Positions 25,136 to 35,931 of a DNA stretch of 52,831 bases are shown here, piece after piece. The translations under genes were made by a program, and so were the position numbers. Where the stretch lies: assembly GCA_022783865.1 (NCBI GenBank), contig JALFYY010000017.1, forward strand, positions 1 to 52,831. Direction: 5' to 3'. Numbering within the stretch: the stretch's first letter is position 1; each line of letters begins with the position of its first letter. The notes under the pieces were generated by a model, which had not been told where the DNA came from, made no database searches, and saw only the letters and a list, made by a program, of their open reading frames with translations. The DNA comes from Bacteroidales bacterium. Lineage in GTDB: Bacteria > Bacteroidota > Bacteroidia > Bacteroidales > Paludibacteraceae.

Positions 25136-26112
25136 CGGAGTCGGAGTTCTTGATTGACCATTACGTCTTGCCCTTTAGGAATACCGTTGAGTTTGTAGAT
25201 AGTGTTAAGGCGCATACCTTTGTCTTGGGCAATCTGCCAAATGTTCTCGCCCCGTTTCACCCGATAGCGTGCAAACTGCTTGGCGGCTTTGCGGTGTTTC
25301 AGTTGCAGATACACCTTATCGCCCGGCTGCAATTGGTAACGCTGATTGACAATATCGTTGTAGCGATAGAGCGAGGAGAGGTAAATATTGAACTCGTATG
25401 CTATACTTTCGAAGGTATCACCCTCTTCGGCAATCACATACCGAGCACCATTGTTCCGATAAACAGGGTGTTCGACAACGAGTTCCACCTCGTTCCATGC
25501 AGACGATTGCAACGATGCTTTGCCTTTGGATTCGGGTTCGGCTTCGACGGTTTCTTTTTCAATATCCGTTTCTTGGAGAACGGGTTTCTTTGCAGACTGC
25601 GACCGGGAATCGAGGTCATACTGCGTGAGGTTATAAGTCTCGATGATACGAATCAGTTTGTCGGCATAGCCAGGGTCGGTAGCATAACCGCATTGTTTCA
25701 AGCCACGCGCCCAACCTTTGTAATCGGTAATCGGCAGGGCGAACAAAGATTGGTAGCGGTCGCGAAGAAGAAACTTGGAGTGGTCCTCGTAGGACTCCTC
25801 TACCCGCTTATACTTACGGAAACATTCGTCCTTACGATCGTCGTCTTTAGTCATAGACGTCCCCTTCCATTCGCCTCCGCACTTGATACCGAAGTGGTTG
25901 TTTGCCTTCATTGCCAATTCACTGCGACCGGCAGACGATTCCAACAACCCTTGTGCCAAAGTGATACTGGCAGGAATATGGTGCGCCTGCTGTTGCTTCT
26001 GTGCCAACTGATGATAGGTTTCGATATATGCCAAGTAATATTGGTTCTGCGTTTGCGCCTGCAACAATACAGCACAAAGCAGCACAAAGCACAGTAGGGA
26101 TAATCGTTTCAT
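25132..26112 (-). CDS. GH73 glucosaminidase with two LysM domains
   Basis: A 326-residue secreted peptidoglycan hydrolase. Signal peptide MKRLSLLCFVLLCAVLLQAQ. Residues about 30-165 form a glucosaminidase domain with the catalytic Glu in ITLAQGLLESSAGRSELAMK and the FGIKCGGEWKG block. A linker with many Glu and Lys follows, then two LysM modules that bind the glycan (IAEEGDTFESIAYEFNIYLS and YRVKRGENIWQIAQDKGMRL). The enzyme cleaves after GlcNAc in the glycan strand during wall remodelling. First gene of a unit with DUF721 and mutS2, a pairing of wall and DNA genes that looks like simple co-transcription. Confidence 0.92.
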   Translation of the reverse strand: MKRLSLLCFVLLCAVLLQAQTQNQYYLAYIETYHQLAQKQQQAHHIPASITLAQGLLESSAGRSELAMKANNHFGIKCGGEWKGTSMTKDDDRKDECFRKYKRVEESYEDHSKFLLRDRYQSLFALPITDYKGWARGLKQCGYATDPGYADKLIRIIETYNLTQYDLDSRSQSAKKPVLQETDIEKETVEAEPESKGKASLQSSAWNEVELVVEHPVYRNNGARYVIAEEGDTFESIAYEFNIYLSSLYRYNDIVNQRYQLQPGDKVYLQLKHRKAAKQFARYRVKRGENIWQIAQDKGMRLNTIYKLNGIPKGQDVMVNQELRLR

Positions 26113-26133
26113 AGTTACTCAAGTTATATGTTG

Positions 26134-26141
26134 CAAAGATA
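26134..26141 (-). promoter_or_regulatory. Promoter -7 box for the glucosaminidase-mutS2 unit
   Basis: Minus-strand TATCTTTG, 22 nt before the ATG. A TTG lies only 16 nt upstream, so the -33 box is weak. It sits immediately after the terminator of the ddh unit. Confidence 0.55.
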
Positions 26142-26159
26142 GTCAAATATTTCCATACA

Positions 26160-26193
26160 AAAAAGAGATACAGCACGGTACGTATCTCTTTTT
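26160..26193 (-). terminator. Terminator of the DUF177-rpmF-rluB-ddh unit
   Basis: Arms AAAAAGAGATAC (26160-26171) and GTATCTCTTTTT (26182-26193) pair perfectly around a 10-nt loop. With A-runs and T-runs on both sides it could work in either direction. It lies 20 bp after the ddh stop. Confidence 0.85.
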
Positions 26194-26212
26194 ATCGTAT
26201 TTTACGGATATA

Positions 26213-27109
26213 TCAAACCAACGCACGGATATTCTGCTCTACATCGCCCGGCAAAAGACAGACAGGCGGAATCTCTATCATGGTATATGCCCCGGGTTGA
26301 AGACGAACTGCTGCACGGGCGCACGACACCATAACTTGCCCCGTGAGAGCCGGATTATTGATTGACATACGGAACGCCAGTTGTTGGTTGTGCGTCGTAC
26401 CACTCACACCGTTGCGGACAATATTGACACTATGCGCTACGTTATTCAATTCGGCAACGGAACCAACTTGTTGCACATGGGTCTCATCGTGCCGGAAATA
26501 GTCATCCTGCAGAATCTGTTCCCGAACAGCCTCGAAATCGTAGCCCTGTTTTAATTGCACATATACCATACGGCGATGAAGCCCCGTACCCAAAGGTATG
26601 GTCAATGACAAAGCATCTTCCACTCCTTCGATAGCACGCACCGCCACTGTATGCCCCATACTACGCCCCGGACCGAAATCGGTGTAGGTAATACCTGAGG
26701 GCGTCAAAGCGTTCATCAAGCAACGTACTACCGAATCAGAACCCGGATCCCAACCGGCAGAAACAATACTCACTGCACCATGCTCGCAGGCAATAGACAT
26801 CAACTCATTACGCAAACTGCAAATGCCGGTATGGATATCGTAGCTATCAACCGTGGAGATACCTTTCTCCAACAAAGCTGCAGCCTGACGAGGCACTTCA
26901 CGCGTCGGTACACACAACAATGCCACATCAACATCAGACAAGGCATCGATACTGCCGACCACATTGCAGTTCTTCAGTTCGTGAGGAATATGCTGTACAT
27001 TGCGGCGGACAATGCCCACCAACTCCATATCGCTTGACGACAGGACAGCCTGCATAGCCGCCTGCCCCACATTGCCATATCCAACAATTGCAACTCTAAT
27101 CTTCTTCAT
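26213..27109 (-). CDS. ddh: meso-Diaminopimelate D-dehydrogenase
   Basis: A 298-residue NADPH-dependent enzyme making meso-diaminopimelate directly from tetrahydrodipicolinate and ammonia, for lysine and peptidoglycan. The Rossmann motif is VAIVGYGNVGQAAMQAV. Substrate-site blocks of the family are present: STVDSYDIHTG, SAGWDPGSDSVVRCLM and DFGPGRSMGHTVAVRA, followed by the N-x-x-x-SGTTHNQQ region. Length is normal. It starts 10 bp after rluB and is followed by a strong terminator. Bacteria with Ddh can bypass the succinylase or aminotransferase branches. Confidence 0.94.
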   Translation of the reverse strand: MKKIRVAIVGYGNVGQAAMQAVLSSSDMELVGIVRRNVQHIPHELKNCNVVGSIDALSDVDVALLCVPTREVPRQAAALLEKGISTVDSYDIHTGICSLRNELMSIACEHGAVSIVSAGWDPGSDSVVRCLMNALTPSGITYTDFGPGRSMGHTVAVRAIEGVEDALSLTIPLGTGLHRRMVYVQLKQGYDFEAVREQILQDDYFRHDETHVQQVGSVAELNNVAHSVNIVRNGVSGTTHNQQLAFRMSINNPALTGQVMVSCARAAVRLQPGAYTMIEIPPVCLLPGDVEQNIRALV

Positions 27110-27119
27110 TGTAATATGC

Positions 27120-28352
27120 TTATTCGAACGCTCCCATTTTCAACATTGCTACCTCCTTAGGAGTAAGGAAACGGTATTTGCCACGCGGAACGTTCTTTTT
27201 GGTGAGTCCGGCAAAAGAAACACGATCCAATTGCATCACTTTGTAACCCACCTTCTCGAAGATACGGCGCACTACACGGTTCTGACCCGAGTGAATCTCC
27301 AAACCAATATGGCGACGATCGTCTTCACGAGTGAACTCCAAAGCGTCGGGTACTATGAGTTCATCATCAAGCATCACACCTGCCATGATTTCTGCGTAGC
27401 TCTCTTCGGTCAGTTCTTTATCAAGCGTAGCGGCATATATCTTCTTCTTACCGAATTTAGGATGAGTGAGTTTGGCAGCCAAATCGCCATCGTTGGTGAG
27501 AAGAAGAACACCTGTGGTATTACGGTCCAAACGACCCACCGGATAGATACGTTCTGCACATGCATTCTTGACTATATCAAGAACTGTCTTGCGCTCTTGC
27601 GGATCGTCCATGGTGGTGATACAATCTTTGGGTTTATTGAGCAAGAGATAAATCTTACGTTCACGACGGATAGTCTGGTCATGAAACATTACTTTATCGG
27701 TAGGAAGCACTTTTGCGCCTAATGTAGTAACTATTTCTCCATTTACCGTGATGACACCTGCCTGAATGAAATCATCCGCTTCACGACGCGAACAGATACC
27801 CGCATTGGCAAGGAACTTATTCAGACGCATCGGTTCATCAGGACGCTCTATACGCTCATGATATTCTATGCGTTTGCGACGAGAATACACATTGCCTTCC
27901 GAACGATTGGTGTTCTCTGTACTGAAGCGCGACGTACGGCGCTCGAAACTACGGTCTTCAGATTGGAAACGAGGACGAGAACCTGCCTCTTGGTTGTAAT
28001 TACGGTTCTGACGATAGTTGCCGGAAGAACCATCAGTATAGTTGTTGCCCTGGCGTGTACGAGGCGTGAATTGCACACGCTCTACCCGCGTATTGCTTTC
28101 ACCATTCTGACGGAAACGCGGACGTTGCCCCGAACGGCGCTGTTGTCCTTCTGCTTGCGTAAACTCGCTGAAACGAGGACGATACGAAGTGTTTTCGTTA
28201 ACTGTAAAACGTTCACGACTATGATAATCACCACCATCACGGTGAACATTATCGTACTGCTTTCTGCTTTGAGGACGCTGAGTTCCTCTTTCGTTGTTTG
28301 CGGCTCCTCTTCCTCTCGAAGCGGAATGCCACTTTTCGTTGTTGTATTCCAT
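27120..28352 (-). CDS. rluB: RluB-type pseudouridine synthase with long Arg/Asn-rich N-terminal extension
   Basis: A 410-residue protein. The C-terminal half is a RsuA/RluB/E/F synthase: S4 domain (MRLNKFLANAGICSRREADD), the catalytic segment YPVGRLDRNTTGVLLLTNDG and the end block FEKVGYKVMQLDRVSFAGLT. It likely modifies one uridine in 23S rRNA. The first 175 residues are low-complexity, rich in Arg, Asn, Gln, Gly, Ser and aromatic residues (GNNYTDGSSGNYRQNRNYNQ), an RNA-binding-like disordered tail common in Bacteroidota homologues. I start at MEYNNEKWHS (28352) rather than the upstream ATG at 28433, since the extra residues look like read-through of the spacer. Confidence 0.88.
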   Translation of the reverse strand: MEYNNEKWHSASRGRGAANNERGTQRPQSRKQYDNVHRDGGDYHSRERFTVNENTSYRPRFSEFTQAEGQQRRSGQRPRFRQNGESNTRVERVQFTPRTRQGNNYTDGSSGNYRQNRNYNQEAGSRPRFQSEDRSFERRTSRFSTENTNRSEGNVYSRRKRIEYHERIERPDEPMRLNKFLANAGICSRREADDFIQAGVITVNGEIVTTLGAKVLPTDKVMFHDQTIRRERKIYLLLNKPKDCITTMDDPQERKTVLDIVKNACAERIYPVGRLDRNTTGVLLLTNDGDLAAKLTHPKFGKKKIYAATLDKELTEESYAEIMAGVMLDDELIVPDALEFTREDDRRHIGLEIHSGQNRVVRRIFEKVGYKVMQLDRVSFAGLTKKNVPRGKYRFLTPKEVAMLKMGAFE

Positions 28353-28453
28353 GTAATTATATATATTTATAGTCTTTTGCTTTAATGAGAAACAAGGCAA
28401 GCTCCAAGTCGCTGACTCAGAGCCTAACACCAAATTCTCTCACATGGCTATCG

Positions 28454-28636
28454 TTATGCTTCAGCTTGTTCGATAGCAAGTTTACCGCGATAGTAACCAC
28501 ATTCTCCACAAACTGTGTGATAAATGTAGGTTGCGCCACAGTTAGGGCAAATTGCCAATGTCGGCAATACTGCTACATCATGTGTACGACGCTTAGCGGT
28601 TCTGGTGTGCGATTGTCTTCGTTTAGGATGTGCCAT
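28454..28636 (-). CDS. rpmF: 50S ribosomal protein L32
   Basis: A 60-residue protein, MAHPKRRQSHTRTAKRRTHD at the start, then the zinc ribbon CPNCGATYIYHTVCGECGYY with all four Cys. Part of the large subunit. It follows the DUF177 gene by 55 bp, the standard bacterial pair. Downstream are rluB and ddh rather than the plsX-fabH found in many other bacteria. Confidence 0.96.
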   Translation of the reverse strand: MAHPKRRQSHTRTAKRRTHDVAVLPTLAICPNCGATYIYHTVCGECGYYRGKLAIEQAEA

Positions 28637-28691
28637 ATTATTGTTACTTTTATAGTTTTATATTATTTTGTTATGCCTCCTGACTTCGGTT

Positions 28692-29157
28692 TCATTCGGC
28701 AACATCTTCTTCAGTACAAAGATGAGTTTGGAGAAGTTCCTCCATCTGAGGATTACACTCACCCGCATGGTGACGATGTACTATCGGAAGATTTATCGTT
28801 ATCAGTTCATAAAACAACCAACCCAAATCCAACTCTCCGTCTTGCGGATCAACGCAAACATCCTCATCATTAGTTGCAGCAGCCGAAAACTTTACTTGCA
28901 AATTCTCCTCCGCGCTGACATGTTCTTCCATCGGGTCCAAACACCTGTCGCAAATAACCGTTACAATTCCTTCTACTGCCAAATGCAATGCTCCACCCCA
29001 CTTATTCAAACTCAATTGTGCCTTTGCATTGAGAGTTCCCCCTTGTACTTCAGTGGTTTCTTGGACAGCGAAAAAAGCATCGTCCAAATGGAACTCGTAC
29101 TCATAAGTACCTTCTTTCAAGGCATTTATGTCTATTATCCAATCGTTTTGCTTCATA
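28692..29157 (-). CDS. DUF177 (YceD) protein preceding rpmF
   Basis: A 154-residue DUF177 protein. The longer frame to 29213 is rejected: a promoter -7 box lies at 29184-29191, inside that extension, so the real start is ATG 29157 (MKQNDWIIDINALKEGTYEY). The family signature is the CDRCLDPMEEHVSAEENLQV block with two Cys. YceD is linked to ribosome or rRNA processing and sits before rpmF across bacteria. The C-terminal tail is acidic. Confidence 0.85.
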
Positions 29158-29183
29158 TCGCTTTCCTTTGGGCAAATCGGCTG

Positions 29184-29213
29184 CAAAGATACAAAATAAA
29201 ATAGACATGGCAA
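29184..29213 (-). promoter_or_regulatory. Promoter of the DUF177-rpmF unit
   Basis: Minus-strand TTG (29211-29213), 19 nt, then TATCTTTG (29184-29191), 27 nt before the chosen start codon. It fixes the DUF177 start. Confidence 0.78.
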
Positions 29214-29255
29214 ATACTCTTTGCGTTTTTTTTATCACATATTGTATGCTTTGTC

Positions 29256-30206
29256 TCAGATTTCTTTTTCTATGAGGTAGTTGTTGCGCTCCTGAGAGTT
29301 GCGTATAATGAGTTCTGCCAAGAATCCTGCCAAAAAAAGCATAGCGCCCAATATCATTGCCAAAATAGACAAATAGAAATACGGACTATCGGTTACCAAT
29401 ATAGCCGGCACATGGTTTGCCAATGCTACCAACTTGTGGATTCCGACTACCAATATCGCCACCAAGCCCAGAAGGAACACCAACGAGCCTATCAAACCAA
29501 AGAAATGCATGGGTTGTTTGCCAAACTTGGTAAGAAACCAAAGCGTCATCAAATCAAGATAACCATTGACGAAGCGGTTCAAACCGAACTTGCTTACGCC
29601 GAATTCGCGTTTGCGGTGTTGCACCACTTTCTCGCCGATACGCGTAAAACCTGCCATCTTTGCCAAATACGGAATATAGCGGTGCATCTCGCCAAAGACC
29701 TCGATATTCTTCACCACATCCTGCCGATAGGCTTTCAGTCCGCAATTCATATCGTGGAGGCGAAGCCCCGTAACACGGCGTGCTGTGGCATTAAAGAGTT
29801 TGGAAGGCAGGTTCTTGGTGATGGCATTGTCGTAGCGTTTCTTCTTCCAGCCGCTTACCAAGTCATATTTATCTTCGGTAATCATCTTATACAACTCCGG
29901 TATTTCATCGGGAGAATCCTGCAGATCGGCATCCATAGTAATCACCACATCGCCCTTTGCTGCACGGAAACCGCAATAGAGCGCCGCCGATTTGCCATAG
30001 TTATGACGGAACTTGATGCCATGTACATTCGGATTCTCCTCTGACAAGGTTTCGATAACCTGCCAACTATGGTCGGTAGAACCATCGTTGACAAAAATGA
30101 TTTCGTAAGTAAAATTATGTTCCTGCATAACACGAACAATCCATTCGTGCAACTTGGGCAACGATTCCTCCTCGTTGAAAAGCGGTACTATAATTGAGAC
30201 ATCCAT
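29256..30206 (-). CDS. GT2 glycosyltransferase, DPM1/GtrB type
   Basis: A 316-residue membrane-bound transferase. The GT-A core starts MDVSIIVPLFNEEESLPKLH and has the metal-binding DADLQD motif near residue 95 and a SGWKKKR region. Two C-terminal membrane helices follow (FFGLIGSLVFLLGLVAILVV; YLSILAMILGAMLFLAGFLA). Relatives move a sugar from a nucleotide donor to undecaprenyl or dolichyl phosphate for wall or lipopolysaccharide modification. The acceptor is not readable here. Its start lies 1 bp after the DUF4199 stop, so the two are coupled. Confidence 0.9.
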   Translation of the reverse strand: MDVSIIVPLFNEEESLPKLHEWIVRVMQEHNFTYEIIFVNDGSTDHSWQVIETLSEENPNVHGIKFRHNYGKSAALYCGFRAAKGDVVITMDADLQDSPDEIPELYKMITEDKYDLVSGWKKKRYDNAITKNLPSKLFNATARRVTGLRLHDMNCGLKAYRQDVVKNIEVFGEMHRYIPYLAKMAGFTRIGEKVVQHRKREFGVSKFGLNRFVNGYLDLMTLWFLTKFGKQPMHFFGLIGSLVFLLGLVAILVVGIHKLVALANHVPAILVTDSPYFYLSILAMILGAMLFLAGFLAELIIRNSQERNNYLIEKEI

Positions 30207-30207
30207 A

Positions 30208-30717
30208 TTATTTCTTTTTCAATATTAAACCATAAAACAATCCGAGAAACAATCCCAAAAAGCAATCGCCCATTATCGCCTGAAAGACATAGTTAATAGG
30301 CGTCATCATTGACTGCAAGAGATCAATCTGCTCCGAAGAAAACTCTATTTGCATCTGTTCGAGCAAGAGCAACGACTGCGAAAGCGTTTCGCCCAAATAG
30401 CCGGGTGCGATATATTGCAAATAGAAGAATTTGATAATACCTCCCACCAAAGCGGCAAAGAAGAAAAGCAGCAACACATAGGACCAAGCCTGCATGAAGC
30501 GCATTGTACCACCGCATTCTGTTTCGCGATAATTACGTGTAAAAAGCCAAACAAGATACAATGTGGAAATCTGTATCAACCAAGAGAGTACCCCCAATCC
30601 CGTAATACCGATAGCAGACAAGATAAAAGCCACACCAAAGCATACTCCCAAAACAAGTCCGTATTTCATACTATGCGTGAACGGATTCGGCATAACAGGC
30701 AATTGTTGTTCGTCCAT
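30208..30717 (-). CDS. DUF4199 membrane protein
   Basis: A 169-residue protein with about four membrane helices (YGLVLGVCFGVAFILSAIG; GVLSWLIQISTLYLVWLF; YVLLLFFFAALVGGIIKFFY; DCFLGLFLGLFYGLIL). It matches the DUF4199 pattern of Bacteroidota, which is often encoded beside a GT2 transferase. The start MDEQQLPVMP (30717) is chosen because a promoter lies at 30742-30772; the frame's first ATG at 30744 would overlap the -7 box. Role unknown; it may assist the adjacent transferase. Confidence 0.85.
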   Translation of the reverse strand: MDEQQLPVMPNPFTHSMKYGLVLGVCFGVAFILSAIGITGLGVLSWLIQISTLYLVWLFTRNYRETECGGTMRFMQAWSYVLLLFFFAALVGGIIKFFYLQYIAPGYLGETLSQSLLLLEQMQIEFSSEQIDLLQSMMTPINYVFQAIMGDCFLGLFLGLFYGLILKKK

Positions 30718-30741
30718 AAGATATATAATTTTATCAATTTG

Positions 30742-30772
30742 CAAAGTTACATTATCTGAGCGGAATAAGCAA
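30742..30772 (-). promoter_or_regulatory. Promoter of the DUF4199-GT2 unit
   Basis: Minus-strand TTG (30770-30772), 20 nt, then TAACTTTG (30742-30749). Confidence 0.75.
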
Positions 30773-30786
30773 ATCCTACAAGGCTA

Positions 30787-33408
30787 TTATGCTTTGCCGG
30801 TAGCAATCTTCTTGATTTCGCTCAAGCGGTTAAGGGCTTCCAACGGAGTAAGGTTGTTGACGTCGATATTGCATATCTCGCTGCGTATCTGCTCCAAAAC
30901 AGGGTCTTCCAATTGGAAGAAACTCAGTTGCATACCCTCACGGCTCTGACTTATCTGTTGTGTCGGTTTGGCAATAGAACCTTGTCGGTTTTCCGACTCC
31001 AATTGCACAAGTATCTTCCCGGCACGCTGCACAATAGAGGGCGGCATACCTGCCAATTTAGCCACATGAATACCAAAGCTATGCTCCGAACCGCCACGAA
31101 CCAGTTTACGCAAGAAGATAACTTTCTTATTGACTTCTTTGACCGACACATTGTAGTTGCGAATGCGTGAGAAAGCCGTCTCCATATCGTTGAGTTCGTG
31201 GTAATGGGTGGCAAACAGGGTTTTGGCATGCCCCGGATTTTCGTGGATATACTCGACGATGGCCCATGCGATACTGATACCGTCGTAAGTGGAAGTGCCT
31301 CGTCCCAATTCATCGAAAAGTACCAAACTGCGCTCCGAAAGATTGTTCAAGATAGAGGCAGCTTCGCTCATTTCAACCATAAAGGTAGATTCTCCCAAAG
31401 AAATGTTGTCACTTGCGCCCACACGGGTAAAGATTTTATCCACATAACCGATAACTGCACTTTCCGCCGGAACAAAACTGCCTATTTGCGCCATCAGCAC
31501 AATGAGAGCTGTTTGCCGCAAAAGAGCTGATTTACCTGCCATATTAGGTCCGGTAAGGATAATGATTTGCTGCGAGTTATTGTCGAGCAAGACATCGTTT
31601 GCCACATACTTTTCGCCGATAGGCAATTGCTGTTCGATAACAGGATGACGACCACCGTGAATATCAATCACAAGACCGTCGTTTACTTCAGGACAGACAT
31701 ATTTGTTTTGTTGTGCTACATCGGCAAACGAAAGCAAGCAATCGAGTTCTGCTACAGCATGGGCATCTTGCAGCATTTGCGGTACAAAAGCAGCCATATC
31801 TTGCAAAAGTTGCTGATAGATACGGGCTTCAATGATAGCCATCTTCTCCTCTGCACCCAATATTTTCTCCTCATAAATCTTCAGTTCTTCGGTGATATAC
31901 CGTTCGGCTTGCGCAAGTGTCTGCTTGCGAATCCACGTATCAGGAACTTGGTCTTTATTGCTATTGCGCACCTCCAAATAGTAACCGAATACATTGTTGA
32001 AACCAATCTTCAGCGAAGATATGCCCGTTTGGGCGGCTTCCCGCTGTCGAAGTTCCAGAAGATATTGATTGCCATTGGCATGCAGACCTCGCAACTCGTC
32101 CAATTCTGGGTCCACACCATTGCGTATATAGCCTTGTTTGCTCACCAAAGCAGGCGCGTCAGGTGCAATCTCACGGATAATGCGGTCACGTATTTCTTCG
32201 CAAAGCAAAATACGCTCACCTATTTGTTGCAAATACGGCAGGTCGCTCTCTACACAGACTTGACGAATGGGTTGCAGCAGATTGAGCGCCACAGCCAACT
32301 GCCCCACTTCACGCGGATTGATGCGCGATGTAGATACTTTGGTGACCAATCGCTCCATATCGCCTATGCCTGCAACGGCATCTTTGAGTTGTTGGCGACA
32401 ATCAGGGTTCTTGAAGCAATACTCTACCGCCGACTGACGGTTGCGTATCTGTTTGATATCCTTCAAAGGCAATGCCAACCAGCGTCGCAACAGACGTGCA
32501 CCCATGGGTGATTGGGTTTTGTCCAACACATCAAGCAATGTTTTTGCCCCTTCGTATTGCGAGCCGTAAATCTCGAGATTGCGCACCGTGAAACGGTCCA
32601 TCCACACATAGTTGTCTTCCTCTATACGGCTCAATCCGCGGATATGTCCCGTTTGCAAATGCTGTGTCTGGTCGAGATAGTGCAAAATACCGCCGGCCGC
32701 CACAATGGCATTCGGAAGGCGGTCAACACCGAATCCTTTCAGGTTTTGCGTCTCGAACTGCCGTGTAAGCCTGTCGATGGCAGCCTCGTAGGTCATCATC
32801 CAATCTTCCAACTCGAAGATAAAGTAATGCCCGCCGAACAAAGAATCAAACTCCGCCCGCTTACCCCGCTCTATCAATACTTCTTTGGGTTGGAGATTGC
32901 TCAGGAGTTTATCTATATAATCAGCTTTGCCTTCTGCCACCAAGAACTCGCCCGTGGAGATATCCAACAAAGACAGACCGATGATATTCTTCTGCAAATT
33001 GACGCAAGCCACAAAGGTGTTTTCTTTGTTATTCAACGTAGTATCCGAATACGACACTCCGGGTGTAACCAATTCGGTAACACCTCGTTTGACTAACTTT
33101 TTTGTTAGTTTTGGGTCTTCCAACTGGTCGCAAATGGCAACACGCATACCGGCACGCACCAATTTGGGCAAATAAGTCTCCAAGGCATGATACGGAAAAC
33201 CTGCCATAGCAGTAGTGACAGTATCTTCGCTTTTTGACTTATTGCTCCTGTGTGTGAGCGTTATATTAAGGATTTGCGATGCACGAACGGCATCGTCTTG
33301 ATAGGTTTCGTAGAAATCCCCGCAACGGAAAAGCAACATCGCATCGGGATATTGCTGTTTGATTTTGCGGAATTGCTGCATCATAGGGGTATCTTCGGTC
33401 TTTGTCAT
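30787..33408 (-). CDS. mutS: DNA mismatch repair protein MutS
   Basis: An 873-residue mismatch sensor. The N-terminal mismatch-binding motif is [16 protein letters not shown], with the Phe-x-Glu intercalating pair. Connector, lever and clamp domains follow. The ATPase has Walker [21 protein letters not shown] near residue 620 and the [20 protein letters not shown] block. A C-terminal tail follows the helix-turn-helix. Length is normal. It starts 7 bp after a TonB-dependent receptor ends, so it is probably transcribed from that gene's promoter. Confidence 0.96.
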   Translation of the reverse strand: MTKTEDTPMMQQFRKIKQQYPDAMLLFRCGDFYETYQDDAVRASQILNITLTHRSNKSKSEDTVTTAMAGFPYHALETYLPKLVRAGMRVAICDQLEDPKLTKKLVKRGVTELVTPGVSYSDTTLNNKENTFVACVNLQKNIIGLSLLDISTGEFLVAEGKADYIDKLLSNLQPKEVLIERGKRAEFDSLFGGHYFIFELEDWMMTYEAAIDRLTRQFETQNLKGFGVDRLPNAIVAAGGILHYLDQTQHLQTGHIRGLSRIEEDNYVWMDRFTVRNLEIYGSQYEGAKTLLDVLDKTQSPMGARLLRRWLALPLKDIKQIRNRQSAVEYCFKNPDCRQQLKDAVAGIGDMERLVTKVSTSRINPREVGQLAVALNLLQPIRQVCVESDLPYLQQIGERILLCEEIRDRIIREIAPDAPALVSKQGYIRNGVDPELDELRGLHANGNQYLLELRQREAAQTGISSLKIGFNNVFGYYLEVRNSNKDQVPDTWIRKQTLAQAERYITEELKIYEEKILGAEEKMAIIEARIYQQLLQDMAAFVPQMLQDAHAVAELDCLLSFADVAQQNKYVCPEVNDGLVIDIHGGRHPVIEQQLPIGEKYVANDVLLDNNSQQIIILTGPNMAGKSALLRQTALIVLMAQIGSFVPAESAVIGYVDKIFTRVGASDNISLGESTFMVEMSEAASILNNLSERSLVLFDELGRGTSTYDGISIAWAIVEYIHENPGHAKTLFATHYHELNDMETAFSRIRNYNVSVKEVNKKVIFLRKLVRGGSEHSFGIHVAKLAGMPPSIVQRAGKILVQLESENRQGSIAKPTQQISQSREGMQLSFFQLEDPVLEQIRSEICNIDVNNLTPLEALNRLSEIKKIATGKA

Positions 33409-33415
33409 GATAGTA

Positions 33416-35914
33416 TTATTTAAGTTCTACACCTATTTTTAGATTATACATTCTGCCAGTCAGGTAGTTAGGCGAATTGTATTGCTCGCCCATATAGGTA
33501 CTGACCCAGAAATACGAGTTCACATTGTTCCAGTTAATCAGATTGAGTACCTCAAACTGCACCCACCAACTCTCCACATGCTTCGAGCGCATCCATTTGT
33601 CGGTTTTGGCAGAAAAAGTGCGTGAAGCACCGATATCTATCCGTTTGTATCCGGGCATGGTGTGCGAAGCACGCGTTTCGAGATTACGGGGCGAACCGTA
33701 GGGCAAGCCCGTATTGAATATCATACGCAAATGGAACTTGTATTGCGGGAATTTGGGTATATAGTCCTGAAAAAGCATAGAGAAACTGACTGCCTGATTC
33801 TGTGGTGCATTGATCCATCCACGATTGTCGTAGAGCAGGTTTTCACGGGCACGCATAAACGACAGACTGATCCACGAGTCTGCACCCGGCACCAACTCCC
33901 CAAAAAGCTTTAGATCGAGCCCCGTGGTATAGGCAATGGCATCGTTTTCACCGGAATAGCGCACCCGTACATTGTCAACCGTATAGCTGATAACACGGTC
34001 CATATACTTATAATAAGCTTCGGCGGTCAACTTAAAAGGCCGTCCCCATGCCCGGAAATAATAATCTCCACCCAATACCACATGTACAGAACGTTGTGCC
34101 CGTATGTTTTTGTTAAGTTCAATACGGGTGACGCCCGTGACATCGGTCAGCGTATCACGCAACTCTTTGTAGAAAGGTGCTTGGTAATACATGCCTGTGG
34201 CAAAACGGAATGCAAAGTCACGTTTCCAGCCCGGAAACCACGAAACAGAAGCACGCGGACTGACAAGCACTTCGTTGTTCCAACTCCACCATTGCATACG
34301 CAATCCGCCCGTGAGCAATACATTGCCATGCGGAGTATTCCATTTGTACGTATCCTGGGCATAAGCCTGAATACGGGCAGTTCGCATCGAAGTTTGCCCG
34401 CGCATGGCATAATAGAGCTCCAAATCTTCGGCACCGGAAGGAACAGAATAGCCCACCGAATCTCGCCACTCCCATTCGGAAATACAGTCAGTTATCATTT
34501 CCGCTTGGGCGGATACACCCCACGAGAGACGGTTGGCATCACGCCGCCATTCTCCCCGATGGGCAAAAGTGGCGACACCAGCTTGCAACTGATTGCGCGC
34601 ATGTTCGTGATAGATACCCGTACCAAGCACATCAACCGACTCTTCTTCGTCTGACGCAGAAGTATCTTCTCCGTTCATAGGTTTGTCGGTGAGCAGATAC
34701 TCACAAGTAATGTCGTAGTTCTCCTGCTCATTGGTATAGAACCCGGAAAGCGTGAAATCGAAATGCAGGTCGCGGTTCGCCTTATAAGTCAGTCCCAAAG
34801 CCGCAAAAGCCGTGCGGAACATATCTTTTTCCTGCCCCGTATAGAAGCAACGGAGATTGCGCGCCTGGGCATAAGTGCCGAATGCCTGACTCAGCGAATC
34901 AGGCCGGAAAGCGTAGGAGTTTTGAGAGAAATTGCCCAAAAAACTCATCTCCCAACGGGATTGCTCTTTGCGTTTAGGATCCAGCTTCCAAGTGATATAA
35001 GTCTGATAATCTACAAAGTTGGGTTGATAACTGCCTTTGGTAGGCATGGCACCGAGCATATAGCGGTTGGTTTTGTAGCGCAAGCCGTGCATCATGGAAT
35101 AGTTCTGATTGCCCGTTCCCACATAGGCACTTGCACCCAACAAACTCACGTTGAGAATCGACTGAGTACGGTCGGGCTTCTTGTAGGTGATATCCAGTAC
35201 CGACGACATCTTGTCGCCATACTGTGCATCGAAGCCGCCCGCAGAGAACTGCAGATTATCCACCATATCGGGATTGGCAAACGAAAGTCCTTCTTGTTGA
35301 CCGGCACGGAGCAACAACGGACGATAAATTTCTATGCCATTGACATAGACAGAGTTTTCATCGAAATTGCCGCCACGGACGTTATACTGGGAACTGAGTT
35401 CGTTGTTCTGATTGACACCCGCAAAAGTGATGAGAATACTCTCGATTCCCCCTCCTGTGGCATCGGGCATCACGCGCAAAGTCTGAATATCGGTTTGGTC
35501 CATCATATCCGTTTGTCGGCGAAGCCCGCGTACTTCTATTTCTTCCAATGCCTCCGTGTTGGTAGGCAATACCACATTGATTTGCATGATATCACGACCG
35601 GGATACACCGCCTGTCGGATAGTTTCGTAGCCTAACATCGAATAAACCAACGTGACGGTATCCTGCAATTCGAAATGCAGGTCGTAATAGCCGTTGCGAT
35701 TGGTGGTTGTGCCAACCGAAGTGTCGTCGATAAAAGCATTGGCGAACTCTATTCCGCGATTGTCGGAATCGAGTACATAGCCGTAGATGCGAACGGTACG
35801 CGCCTGCAAACTGAATGGTAAGAATATGGTTAGCAACAGCATAAGCCAACCAAAGCGCCCAAGACGACGCCCGAATGAAGCCTGTATGTTATGCCCAAAA
35901 GCCATATTCCGCAT
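33416..35914 (-). CDS. TonB-dependent outer-membrane receptor with N-terminal CarboxypepD_reg-like domain
   Basis: A protein of about 832 residues. The longer frame to 36028 is rejected because a promoter box lies at 35932-35939; the start is ATG 35914 (MRNMAF) or 35905 (MAFGHN). A signal peptide is followed by a beta-sandwich ([20 protein letters not shown] ... [20 protein letters not shown]). A plug domain ([20 protein letters not shown] ... [20 protein letters not shown]) and a 22-strand barrel follow. It imports a large or scarce substrate using TonB energy. It is not a SusC form and has no SusD partner. mutS follows 7 bp later. Confidence 0.9.
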   Translation of the reverse strand: MRNMAFGHNIQASFGRRLGRFGWLMLLLTIFLPFSLQARTVRIYGYVLDSDNRGIEFANAFIDDTSVGTTTNRNGYYDLHFELQDTVTLVYSMLGYETIRQAVYPGRDIMQINVVLPTNTEALEEIEVRGLRRQTDMMDQTDIQTLRVMPDATGGGIESILITFAGVNQNNELSSQYNVRGGNFDENSVYVNGIEIYRPLLLRAGQQEGLSFANPDMVDNLQFSAGGFDAQYGDKMSSVLDITYKKPDRTQSILNVSLLGASAYVGTGNQNYSMMHGLRYKTNRYMLGAMPTKGSYQPNFVDYQTYITWKLDPKRKEQSRWEMSFLGNFSQNSYAFRPDSLSQAFGTYAQARNLRCFYTGQEKDMFRTAFAALGLTYKANRDLHFDFTLSGFYTNEQENYDITCEYLLTDKPMNGEDTSASDEEESVDVLGTGIYHEHARNQLQAGVATFAHRGEWRRDANRLSWGVSAQAEMITDCISEWEWRDSVGYSVPSGAEDLELYYAMRGQTSMRTARIQAYAQDTYKWNTPHGNVLLTGGLRMQWWSWNNEVLVSPRASVSWFPGWKRDFAFRFATGMYYQAPFYKELRDTLTDVTGVTRIELNKNIRAQRSVHVVLGGDYYFRAWGRPFKLTAEAYYKYMDRVISYTVDNVRVRYSGENDAIAYTTGLDLKLFGELVPGADSWISLSFMRARENLLYDNRGWINAPQNQAVSFSMLFQDYIPKFPQYKFHLRMIFNTGLPYGSPRNLETRASHTMPGYKRIDIGASRTFSAKTDKWMRSKHVESWWVQFEVLNLINWNNVNSYFWVSTYMGEQYNSPNYLTGRMYNLKIGVELK

Positions 35915-35931
35915 GATAGATATAAAACAAA

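Noticed and set aside
28353..28433. N-terminal extension of RluB to the ATG at 28433
   Set aside because: The extra residues look like spacer sequence; the MEYNNEKWHS start fits the low-complexity tail.
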